In this document: positions 40,955 through 50,200 of the stretch, piece after piece | Layout of the letters: each line of letters begins with the position of its first letter | How positions within the stretch are numbered: position 1 is the first letter of the stretch | Origin: Nocardia nova SH22a | Lineage (GTDB): Bacteria > Actinomycetota > Actinomycetes > Mycobacteriales > Mycobacteriaceae | Direction of reading: 5' to 3' | Length of the DNA stretch: 64,000 bases | Assembly: GCF_000523235.1 (NCBI RefSeq) | Contig: NZ_CP006850.1 | Span: forward strand, 2,232,001 to 2,296,000 | Notes under the pieces: model-generated | Seen by the model: the letters and a program-made list of their open reading frames with translations, nothing else | Databases searched by the model: none | Told to the model about the DNA's origin: nothing | Made by a program: the position numbers and the translations under genes

Positions 40955-41276
40955 ACCAACCGCACCGCAACGGCGGTCGAACCGTCGACGAATTCCGATC
41001 CCGGCTCGATCCGTATCGACGTTGGCAACAACGGATATCGCCAGTGCCGGGTTGGGCACGGCAGTGGCCCAAAGTGCAGATGGGCGGTGGAAAACGCGGA
41101 AGGCCTCGGACGCTGGGACTTCTTGATGAACCGCGAAAGAACTTGTCCGAGAAACAAGTTCGATCGGTCAATCAACTACGCGCCCCGCGTCGGGAATTAC
41201 TACCTGGTCGAGCGCCTACTGGCCTGATCGCCGCTAGCCCCACTCGCTCTGCGCTATATGGTGGATCGTTCCCAAT
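40955..41276. other. Non-coding or decayed region at the island border
   Basis: No frame gives a recognisable protein, and base composition begins to fall in GC. I see no direct repeat of the tRNA-Val 3' end. Confidence 0.4.
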
Positions 41277-41393
41277 ATGTCGAAGCCTCACCCGCCGAAG
41301 GTTTATGAGCTGAATGTGGTGGCCGAGATGCTGGGGCGTGAGTATCAACCGGTGCGTACCAGGTTGCGGCGAAATGGCAAGCCGCCCATTTGA
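41277..41393 (+). CDS. Small basic HTH-like peptide, uncertain
   Basis: 38 residues, starting MSKPHPPKVYELNVVAEMLG and ending with RTRLRRNGKPPI. The pattern of a helix followed by Gly and a second basic helix recalls the first half of an excisionase/MerR-like HTH. It may be a broken fragment. The gene ends 34 bp before the convergent nSTAND gene stop. No clear ribosome-binding site. Confidence 0.3.
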   Translation: MSKPHPPKVYELNVVAEMLGREYQPVRTRLRRNGKPPI

Positions 41394-41427
41394 TCACAAA
41401 AAATGGAAGTATGAGATTGTATGAATT

Positions 41428-43752
41428 CTACAGTAGCTGGCTGAACCATGCCGCAATCTTTCTGTCCTCTGGTGACGAATACCCTATAACTGCGGATGCG
41501 GGATTAGTCGGTGTTACCTCCATGGGAAAGTCAGTCGCTGCGTTTATGTGCCACGCGACTTCGTCATCGTCACTTTCGTGATATTCGATGACTTCATCCC
41601 ATTGATTGGTCACCCTTTCTCTGAATGCCTCGAAAGTTATAGAAAACTCGTCCGGCGTAAAGTGTCGTTCTGCGAGACGGATCAGCGACTGCCCGGATGC
41701 CCTTGCTTCGGTCGCGTCGGTAGAATTGGCTAGAGTCAACTCCAATTCGTTGTCCAACCACTGATCGAAAGAGGACTTGAGCTCCGCATCCATTTCATTT
41801 TGTATTTCTGTGTCTCCGCAGTTCTGGAGCCAGCTCATGAATTCAATGCTTGCGTCCCATTCCGCGTCTTCTTGAATGGCGCTCCACCAGCCGCATAGTA
41901 GCATTCTCGAACCGTTAAATTGATCTGATGTTGACGGTCGAATTTCGGTATCGACCAATAATGCGGAAAGCGCTCCCATGGCTGCGGCGTCGCTACTGTG
42001 TAGGTTCGTGAACCTGGAGCCCAATTGGAGAACTCTTTCTGCAATCCATCGGCTAAGACCGAGATCGAATGCGCTGTCGGCCAACGATAAAGAATGGAGG
42101 GTTTCAACCGGATATTCATGTTGAAGATTAGACCAGGTCTCCCATGAATTGCGTATCGCGTCGCTAACCTTCGTTCGATTTGTCACGATGGCCCGGTTCA
42201 TGGAGGGGTACTTAAGCGATATGTTAATGCCTGAGCGGCTGTAGTTGAGTATTTGTGAAATCTGGACGGCATCTGTCGCAGCTAAGATCAGGTCAATAAC
42301 GCAATCTGTCTCGGATTCAAGAAAGGAAAGCACAAAGTCTCTGCAGCTCGGATCGTTGAAGGTGACGATAGGTCTGCTGTTCGGAGGTGATGTAATCTTT
42401 ATCCAGCTCCCTTCCAGCTGGGTTAAAGCTCTCCTGTACGCTAATGGCGTTGCATTTCTTATCGAAGCTGCTCGCAATTGTTGCGCATCGGCACCTGGCA
42501 GGGGGTAGGAAGCAAGATGTAGAAGTATGCGGCGTGCCACTTCGGTCAAGAACTCAGTAAAGCTGGGTCCCCAGAGTAAAACGGGGTGATCCATGGCCCG
42601 AATCATTCGTTCATACAGGCGTTCTGGCGTCGAGTCATGCTCGCACTGCAGAATTGTCTGCTCGACTAGCCTGGGGGTAAAGTTCCGATGGCTGATAATG
42701 GTCAGATGATGATTGTTTGATACAAACTGTCGGACTACAGCTCTGTCGATATTGCAGAAGTAGAGATGGTTATACAGTATTCGAGCACGGTGAAGGCGGT
42801 CGTATTCCTTCACTGAAACAATGCATTCGTTTGCGCTTAGACCCGTCCGATAGAGGGACTCATCGTGTAATCTGGCTTCGCGCAAAATGTGAGTTCTGGT
42901 CGTGATTACTAACTGTTTGTTGTTGGTTGCACTTATACGCCTGATAAGGCGAGCGATGGTACTTCCGCTGTTAGTGATCATCCGTTCGTGAATATCGGTT
43001 TGGCCGAATACGTCATCAAAATGGAAAAACTGTTTACGGCTTGGATCCCAGACATCCCAGCATTTATCAAGTTCGTGAGATTGCAATGATATGATCTGCC
43101 AGCCGCTTTCCCATTGTGTTAACGCAAGCATGTCGCCAAGCATGCTCTTTCCTACGCCGGGTGCGCCAGTGATTACACAAACATTTCTCGTCGCGAGCAT
43201 GCGTCGAGCTGTGGTGTAACTCGGTGTTGCGACATATAGTCGTATTCTATCCTGGATTTCCTCCATCAGAGCGCTGCTCCGTTGCCATATTCCAGATTGC
43301 ACGATTCGTCGGAGAATCGCAGTAGAAGCCATCCATAGCTTGAAATGGCTCTCTTCTACGTCGGGATAATCGCCAAGCATCTGATTTAAGTCACGCAGGG
43401 CAATGACGCAGCTTACGTCGGTCAAATGCGGGGCGACCTCGTCTACCAGTGTCCTTTTCTGTGTAAGCGTGAGGTCCTGTGAAGTTACAAGATAGTATTT
43501 ATCGGGGCGAGCGACATCCATCTTGAGCTTCTCGGAGCGCGCGGCGCGACGCAAGTCAGAAAATGACGAACCGTGGTAGTGCTTGCACTGAATAACGATC
43601 GTATGGCCCGGTGAGTGTGCTCTCAGGTCGACGCCTCCGTCGGGCCCGTGCGCGAAGGCCTGAAAATCGACACCAAGCTTGCGGCGCATCAGGTCACAGG
43701 TCAACAGCTCGAAGTCCATCGGAGAAAGAGTTCGGAAATCGTAATCCCGCAA
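41428..43752 (-). CDS. Mrr-type nuclease fused to nSTAND3 NTPase (defence)
   Basis: 774 residues from a TTG with AAGGGG 8 nt upstream. Residues 1-125 are a restriction-endonuclease fold: YDFRTLSPMDFELL, GPDGGVDLR (Asp42) and VIQCKHY (Gln55, Lys57), the D...QxK form of Mrr nucleases. Residues about 185-450 are an nSTAND3-like NTPase with P-loop GAPGVGKS (196-203) and FFHFDD Walker B (241-246). The remaining 300 residues look like helical sensor repeats. Such proteins are STAND-type anti-phage sensors whose nuclease cuts DNA on activation. AT content is visibly higher than in neighbours, so it was acquired. Confidence 0.78.
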   Translation of the reverse strand: MRDYDFRTLSPMDFELLTCDLMRRKLGVDFQAFAHGPDGGVDLRAHSPGHTIVIQCKHYHGSSFSDLRRAARSEKLKMDVARPDKYYLVTSQDLTLTQKRTLVDEVAPHLTDVSCVIALRDLNQMLGDYPDVEESHFKLWMASTAILRRIVQSGIWQRSSALMEEIQDRIRLYVATPSYTTARRMLATRNVCVITGAPGVGKSMLGDMLALTQWESGWQIISLQSHELDKCWDVWDPSRKQFFHFDDVFGQTDIHERMITNSGSTIARLIRRISATNNKQLVITTRTHILREARLHDESLYRTGLSANECIVSVKEYDRLHRARILYNHLYFCNIDRAVVRQFVSNNHHLTIISHRNFTPRLVEQTILQCEHDSTPERLYERMIRAMDHPVLLWGPSFTEFLTEVARRILLHLASYPLPGADAQQLRAASIRNATPLAYRRALTQLEGSWIKITSPPNSRPIVTFNDPSCRDFVLSFLESETDCVIDLILAATDAVQISQILNYSRSGINISLKYPSMNRAIVTNRTKVSDAIRNSWETWSNLQHEYPVETLHSLSLADSAFDLGLSRWIAERVLQLGSRFTNLHSSDAAAMGALSALLVDTEIRPSTSDQFNGSRMLLCGWWSAIQEDAEWDASIEFMSWLQNCGDTEIQNEMDAELKSSFDQWLDNELELTLANSTDATEARASGQSLIRLAERHFTPDEFSITFEAFRERVTNQWDEVIEYHESDDDEVAWHINAATDFPMEVTPTNPASAVIGYSSPEDRKIAAWFSQLL

Positions 43753-43984
43753 TTGCGCGCCCCTTCGCTCTGACAGAGAACAAAACCGTTGAGGCCTGCT
43801 CCTGTGCCAAGTGAACTCCAGTCCTCTGTCCTTACGCAAGTTTATGGCGTCTCTGAGGCCCCCGCTTTCTCGGAGGGCTTGATGTTCCCCGGTTCGCCGG
43901 AGTCGGTTTGCTTGGCTCTTGGTCACGTTGTCATCGAAGGAGACTTGTTCGTGCCCAGGCGTGGGAGACGCGCTACGGCGCGTG
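43753..43984. other. Upstream region of the nSTAND gene
   Basis: Short mixed-composition stretch between the defence gene and the HTH remnant. It should hold the nSTAND promoter on the minus strand. No repeat or hairpin seen. Confidence 0.35.
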
Positions 43985-44105
43985 ATGACCGCGCCGACCG
44001 TCTCTGTCGACGTCGCCGCACTTCTGCTGGGGGTCGGCCGATCTACGGTGTATGCGGCGGTGAAGCTTGAATCGCCTGTAAGTGTTGGCGTCCCGCGAGC
44101 GGGCG
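43985..44105 (+). pseudogene. Excisionase-like helix-turn-helix remnant
   Basis: In frame from a GTG: APTVSVDVAALLLGVGRSTV then YAAVKLESPVSVGVPRAG. This is the start of an HTH_17/excisionase protein (VAxLLGVGRSTVYxxV). The expected 'VGRRxxVPxxxL' end is missing and the frame drifts into unrelated sequence, so it is truncated. It supports a mobile origin of the region. Confidence 0.5.
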
Positions 44106-44646
44106 CCTACATCGCTGCCGCTGGCGGGGACAAGGTGAAGGCCCTGGCCTTGTGTGGGTGGAACGCCTGTATATCGGCTGCGTTCATGCAGCCATCGCAC
44201 TCTGCCGAGGTCTCGACCCGCAACGCAACATCGGAAGCGCTCGCTGTCCTCTACGGCTTGAGGTGGACATGGGACTCCACATTCGAGCAAAGCCTCCGTC
44301 CGGACGTTCGCCGAGTTCAGGCTACGGCCGAGCCCTGCCAGAGTTTCGATGTGAGAACTCTCCAGAGTCTGCGAGCTCTTGGATCCGATCGGCAACAGCC
44401 GGACGCGCCTGTCGGTGTACCCCACCGCCGCCGACGACCCTGCTGAGAATCGATAGAACCGCTGGCCCGAGGACTTGAGCCAGCCCGGAGATCGGCCGAG
44501 CCGCTCACCCTGCGAACACCTTTCGCGTCTGCGAGCGGCTCGCCGTTGTGAATGCGAGGCGCCTCGGCGGGGTGAGAGAATTCAGCTATGACGACTAGCT
44601 GGTGCGCGCCGAAGCGGATCCCCGCCGATGGGGACGCCGAACTGCG
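44106..44646. other. Non-coding or decayed region
   Basis: About 540 bp with only Arg/Pro-rich shadow frames. It contains the presumed promoter of the SIR2 gene at its right end. Confidence 0.35.
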
Positions 44647-46446
44647 ATGACTTCACCCACACCGCACAACGCGCTGTCCCCGCGGGTCATGCTTGCCTCC
44701 GCCATGCACGCACAGCCAGGCGTCTACGCCCTGCTGCTGGGATCGGGCATCTCGACCGGTGCCGGCATACCGACCGGCTGGGGCGTGGTCAAGAGCCTGG
44801 TCCAGCGCATCGCGGCCGCCGCCGACCCCGACGACACCGACTCGCAGATACTGGCCGAATCAGACCCAGAGGAATGGTGGCGCCAGCACGGCCACCGCGA
44901 TCTGGGCTACTCATCGCTGCTGGCGAAGATCGCGCCCAATCCCGCTACGCGCCAAGGCATCCTGCGTAAATTCTTTGTCGCCACCGACGACGACCGTGAG
45001 GCCGGCCAGAAGGTACCCAGCAAGGCGCACCGCGCGATCGCCGAGTTGGTCAAGCGCGGAACCGTCAAGGTCATCGTCACCACGAACTTCGACCGCCTGA
45101 CCGAGCAGGCCCTGCAAGCCGTCGGCATCGAGCCGCAAGTCATCACACGGCCCGGCGCGGTCGCCGGCATGACACCGCTGTCTCATGCCGAGGCCACCGT
45201 GATCAAACTTCACGGCGACTACGAAGAGCTGGACAGCCGCAACACGATCGATGAACTCGACAGCTACCCACGCGAATGGGTCGAACTGCTCACCCGGGTG
45301 TTTTCCGAGTACGGCCTCCTGGCATCAGGATGGTCTGCCGACTGGGACACGGCCCTGGTGCGGTCGCTCGAATCGACACCGCGCCGATATCCGCTCTATT
45401 GGGACAGCCGATCAGCGAAAGGGCACGCCGCGCAACAGCTGCTGACCCAGCATCGCGGCCACGCCATACCCGCCGATTCCGCCGACGAATTGTTCGGCGA
45501 TCTCGCCGCCAGCATCGACGCGCTCGACCGACTCGCCGAGCCCCCGCTCACCACGGCGATGGCCATCGCCCGGCTCAAACGCAGCCTCCCGGATCCGATC
45601 CGCCGGATCGATCTGCACGACCTCGTCATGGGCCGCCTCGATCGCGTCGCCACGACCATCCAGGACCTTCCTGTGGCCGGCACGCCTACTCCCGAGATCC
45701 TCGATGAACGCCTCGCAGCGTTGCTCAACGCGACGACGCCACTTCTGCATCTGCTGCGCGAAGGCGTTCACCACGACCTCGACGGCGCCCACGCGCAACT
45801 ATGGATCGACGTGGTGCAACGGCTGCTCGACGCCCGCCTTGCAGTCGATGCCAGCCAGCTCGCCGGGCTGCAGCACTATCCAGCCCTACTCGCACTACGC
45901 ACGATGAGCCTCGTGGCCGTGCACCGCGGCCGCGACGATCTGCTCATCGAACTGCTGACCGTCCCGCAATGGAGCCACCCCACTCTACTCAACCGGCCCA
46001 AGAGCGCCGCCCACGTTCTACACCTGCAAGAAGTTCTCGACACCTGGACCGGAGCGCTGCCACGGTGGGGGGGCGTGCGGTGGAAGTTCCCGGAAAGCCA
46101 TCTTCTGCGAGCGGATCTCGAGGGCCTGTTCAAGGACTATCTCGGGCCGCGGCACCTCGATGTCGTGCACGATGTCGAATACCGCACCGGGTTGGCGCAG
46201 TTCCTCGACACGGACGGACTCGCCAACCATCCCAACTCCGGTGAGTTCGCGGGCGAGCAGGGCTGGGACTTCTACTCCGACGACCCGAAGCCCTTCGCTG
46301 AACAGCGCTTTCGGGAGCAAATCGCGCGTCGCGGGCCGCGCGCCTGGGCGCTAATCTCACCGGATTCCACATGGGACGATTCGTGCCTCGATCGGTACAG
46401 GGAAGTGCTGAACGATTACCAGAAGCGGGCTCGTTGGAGTTTCTAG
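44647..46446 (+). CDS. SIR2 family NAD-consuming defence protein
   Basis: 599 residues from the ATG; an in-frame GTG 45 bp upstream is possible. The SIR2 core is clear: LGSGISTGAGIPTGWG (residues about 31-46), VTTNFDRLTE (144-153, with Asn and Asp of the NAD site) and the catalytic His in IKLHGDYEEL (His189). After residue about 300 comes a helical C-terminal domain of unknown fold. Stand-alone SIR2 proteins of this size in islands deplete NAD+ on phage infection (Thoeris ThsA, DSR and similar). No partner gene is obvious, so it may be self-sufficient. Confidence 0.78.
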   Translation: MTSPTPHNALSPRVMLASAMHAQPGVYALLLGSGISTGAGIPTGWGVVKSLVQRIAAAADPDDTDSQILAESDPEEWWRQHGHRDLGYSSLLAKIAPNPATRQGILRKFFVATDDDREAGQKVPSKAHRAIAELVKRGTVKVIVTTNFDRLTEQALQAVGIEPQVITRPGAVAGMTPLSHAEATVIKLHGDYEELDSRNTIDELDSYPREWVELLTRVFSEYGLLASGWSADWDTALVRSLESTPRRYPLYWDSRSAKGHAAQQLLTQHRGHAIPADSADELFGDLAASIDALDRLAEPPLTTAMAIARLKRSLPDPIRRIDLHDLVMGRLDRVATTIQDLPVAGTPTPEILDERLAALLNATTPLLHLLREGVHHDLDGAHAQLWIDVVQRLLDARLAVDASQLAGLQHYPALLALRTMSLVAVHRGRDDLLIELLTVPQWSHPTLLNRPKSAAHVLHLQEVLDTWTGALPRWGGVRWKFPESHLLRADLEGLFKDYLGPRHLDVVHDVEYRTGLAQFLDTDGLANHPNSGEFAGEQGWDFYSDDPKPFAEQRFREQIARRGPRAWALISPDSTWDDSCLDRYREVLNDYQKRARWSF

Positions 46447-46852
46447 TGCACGAGCTGGGACCGGAAGCGTTCCGGACCGCCGGTGGCCCAGGTCTCCTCT
46501 AATCGGCGATCTCGTCGGAGGGCGAATGGGGTCCGTCGGTGGAGGGGAGGTGCTGCGACCGGCGCGATCGGGAATTGCCGGCGAATGCCACGAGCGACGA
46601 GGGCCGCTCAGATTGGGCGGACATTCGATCTTGGTGGCCGGCGGCATGGAGTAGCCTGAGCTCGGCTGATGGATCCTGCTCTTCGGAGTTGTTCTCTCTC
46701 AGCCACTTTCGATCATCGAGCTGGCATTTGAGTGGTCTGGCTCAGGATTCGGTGTGCGCCGAGCGTCTACTATTACATGACGGCGAACACCGCAAACTTC
46801 CGAGAACGACCGCGGTGGAGATAGTTCCGGCGGCAACCCTTGGGGTGATCTG
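46447..46852. other. Non-coding region
   Basis: About 400 bp after the SIR2 gene. I see no supported gene; a plus-strand frame of 115 codons is Ser/Arg-rich without family features. Confidence 0.35.
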
Positions 46853-46975
46853 GTGGCCCTGGCCGTTATCGCCGTCGTCGCGTTAGTGGTGCTCGGAAAC
46901 GCTGGCGCCGCGGTGCTCACCGCTGCCGGCGGCGTGATAGCTGGCGCACTGCGCGCGTTCCGGCGCCGGTCCTAA
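46853..46975 (+). CDS. Small hydrophobic peptide, uncertain
   Basis: 40 residues from a GTG: one long hydrophobic helix (VALAVIAVVALVVLGNAGAA), a second half TAAGGVIAGAL and a basic end FRRRS, which predicts an inner-membrane protein. It ends 5 bp before a strong hairpin, which supports a real transcript. The frame is open a further 20 codons upstream but has no start there. It could be a small toxin-like or accessory membrane peptide. Confidence 0.4.
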   Translation: MALAVIAVVALVVLGNAGAAVLTAAGGVIAGALRAFRRRS

Positions 46976-46979
46976 TTCC

Positions 46980-47025
46980 TACAAGTAAGCGCTCTTCGCC
47001 CACGGGCGGAGAGCGCTTACTTGTA
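46980..47025. terminator. Near-perfect 22-bp inverted repeat
   Basis: TACAAGTAAGCGCTCT-TCGCCC pairs with its complement with a single T-G and a 2-base loop. The arms include the AAGCGCTT palindrome core. It lies between the small peptide gene and the convergent Avs-like gene. Terminator is the simplest reading, although the T-run is weak; a recombination or protein-binding site is possible. Confidence 0.6.
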
Positions 47026-47266
47026 TCCAGATCCAGCTGTTCCCCTGGGAATGACTAGTAGTGCGGCGGTCCTTTCCTGAAGGTCGCCAAGGACGTCGCC
47101 GAGACCTTGTTGGCGAGAACGGCCCCGAAATCCTGAGGTGGGTGCGTTCGGCGGGAGGTTTTTGGCGAGGCTGCGTCTACTGCTGTGCCACTAGCCGCCG
47201 ACGGGTGAGCGCAGCGGCCCTCATGCAGACCCTTAATTTCGGTTCTTTTCCGTTTGTGGGTGGGCA

Positions 47267-50200
47267 CTACGTGCTGTATGGAGCGAGACTTGAGTTGCCT
47301 GCCACGACCAGGGCATCGACGAGACGTTGCCACTGTGCCAGGGTGCCGTGCTCGTCGGCTGCGGCGCGGATCTGCTTCAGCCAGTCGTCGGATGACCATG
47401 ATTCGTAGACCTTTACGTCATCACCATCGAGGCACACCTCGGTGACCCAGGACAGTCCCTGTGTGGCTTGCTTGCGGATCGGCAGCTTCCGCACGAGCCT
47501 GATCAGTGCTTCGAGGCATCGGTGTTCGCCTCTTCCTACAGGCAGCCATCGCTCGATCGGCCCGATAAGGGCGCTCGGGTCGATCCAGTCGATGGGCGGG
47601 CCGGACAGTTCGTTGTACAGCCCTTGGGCCCAGGCTGGTGGATTCGGAAGGAGGGCCTCCGCTGCCCACGCTCCCCACGTCGCCTGCTTGTACACACTCG
47701 GGTCGTCGTTTACGTAGGTGAGGGCATGCATAAGAAGAGCGGGCCAGAGAGCCCGAGCGGCTTCGGCGAGGGCGTCGTTCTCGGCACCAGCCGCAGCCAG
47801 TCCCTGAAGGAAACCCGACAGGATCCCTGCGTCAGGCCGCAGGATATCTAGGTAATCGAAGATCGGTCTCGGGGCGCCATCGACGGCGAAGTTCTGCAGC
47901 AATGCCCGTGCGGCGACGAGGGTGTGGTTCTCTCCGGTGCGCGCCCGATGATCTTCGTTCTGGCGGACCATGACAGCTGGCTGGAGGGTGAGCAGGTCGG
48001 TGAGAACCTGCTGCACGGTGCTGGTGGCGCAGTGCTGAAAAGTTGCTGCAGCGCCCATCGCGCGAATCAACGGATCGAGCGCTTCGAGGTCGATGGCTTC
48101 ATCGTCGGCGCCTTTCAGGCGCTCGGTAAGGTCCCCCTCGATCCGGGTCCTGACAGTGTGTTGCGCTTCGAAATCCCACGGACCGACCTCCGCGTTGCGG
48201 GCCGATTCGATCATCCACTCGAATGCAATGTCGTGGATGCAGCGGCTCCCGCTGCAGGGAGACGCCCATATCACGTCGCATCCCCGTGCAAGAAACAGAC
48301 GTGTCTCACGTGGAGCGTTGCGAGCGAGTGCGAGCCCGGTCTGTGTGACTTGGTCCAACGTCACAGCCGCCAGTGAAAGTGGTTGGGCGAGGGCCGGTGT
48401 CAGCAATGCCGGCAGCGCATGTGCAGCCGCTCGGTCTGCGCCGAGGTCGAAATAGTACCCCTCGTCATGTAGGTCTCCCGAGTCCCGGAATACCTCGGCC
48501 GCGGACATGACCGTCCTGATTGCGAATGCGCCCTCGTCGCCGAGGGCGTCGGGCTCGCCGCGGACGACGCGCTCGATCGCTGTGCGCACGACCTGTGCGG
48601 CAGTGTCTCCCGCGCCTATGTGAGACGGTGGCTCGCCACTGCCCAACAGCGTGCGAATGGCACCGAGGTCGTTTGCGATCTCTGTCGCTGTGGGGGGTTG
48701 GTAGTCCTCATCGAACTTCCGTGATCCCCAATATCGGTTCTGTAGCCGCAGGATGTCGTTGGCCCGCGCTTGGTAAGCAGCGATGTCAGCTTGTGCAGCA
48801 ACAACTTCCGGGGGAGGAACCACTTCCAGGTAGGTTGCGCCGTCCTCGGTGGTCATCCGGTATCTGGATTCGTCGAGGTTGGCGGCCCAGTTCATCGTCA
48901 TGCTTGCTTGGAATCCGTGCCGCTCCCCATTAGCGGCCAGTTCTTCACCAACGCACCGAAGTTCAGCTCGACGCTGCTCATCGCCGTGAGCCATCAGCCA
49001 GACAGACGCTTCCCGAGCCGTCCACAGGCGGCGCTCCGGGTGAGCGAGCCCTTCGTCGGATGCCCGAAATCCATAGAACTCAACGGTCACACGACTGGAT
49101 TCCAAGGACCACACCGCGGGTTCGGCGAGAAACCGATCCAATTCACTGCCAGCAGTCTCGAGGTTTCGGCAGAACAGCCCCCACAGCATTCCGGGCACCG
49201 CAAGGTTCTCGCAGTTCTCGAGGAGCTGGCGGGCAATGTCGGCTGCGGGAACTCCACGGTTGAGCAGTTCTTCCGCTATGCGCTCCATCGCTTGCAGAGC
49301 GCTCATACAGGGGTAAGGGCCGGTCGACGTTCCTCGATACCAGGCCCACACGGCGCCGTCGCCAACGTATTCGCGCGGTTCTCCACTCACCGCGAGCTCG
49401 ACACGTTCCGAGGAATCTCTCATCCGAATGTGTGCGGCATGGTTCACCACTTTGTTGAGCACCCGTACGGAAGTGGCGAAGGGTGCGGAGTTGAACAGCT
49501 GCCAAAAGCCACCGAAGTAGTACGCCGCGAACGGACCGCCGAAACCTCGCCACTGTCCTTGATGGTCTCGGATCCCGTCGCGGTGGGTCAGGTTATCCTC
49601 GATGTCCTCATCGATGTAGTAGGCCTCAACCAGGAGTGCGAGGAGTTCAGGGTCACGTTGGGCGATGCTGCGGGCACTGAAGGGTTCATCGGCCGCCGGC
49701 CCGAGGGATATCGGATCGTTTCGAGCGACTGTCCGTAGGCATGTCTCGCTCTCGGTGTCGATGTCGAGGCCGAGCAACGCCAGAGCCTCGACGAATTTCT
49801 TGGTCGTAACCCGGTAGTCCAACACCTTCCGCCTCCGTCGCCGATGGGGAACCCAGTCGGGGAGAAGGTCACCGCTCTCCTCGTTTTGAGGGACCTGTTT
49901 CCAGAAGGTCACCAGCCGTGCCCGCAGCGCTTCGCGGGCGCTGTTGCCTGCGGGCTCCTCGGACAGAACGAGCGCCTGGAGCCAGTTAGTGAGGACCTCG
50001 AACGCTTCCTGCGAAATGGTCCACGGCTCATCGTGGCCGATCAGGTATTGCACGACCGGCGTCCCCACCGATCGGTCGATGAAGCTGTTGAACGAGAACC
50101 GTTGCCGCAGGACACGAAGGACATCGGGAAGTCGCAGATCGACGCCGTCGTCCTCGACAGACGCTTTCATGCACTCGTATGCGGCAGGCGTGTCGAGGAC

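Noticed and set aside
46539..46886. 115-codon plus-strand frame after the SIR2 gene
   Set aside because: Ser/Arg/Trp-rich without family features and overlapping the better-supported small peptide start region.
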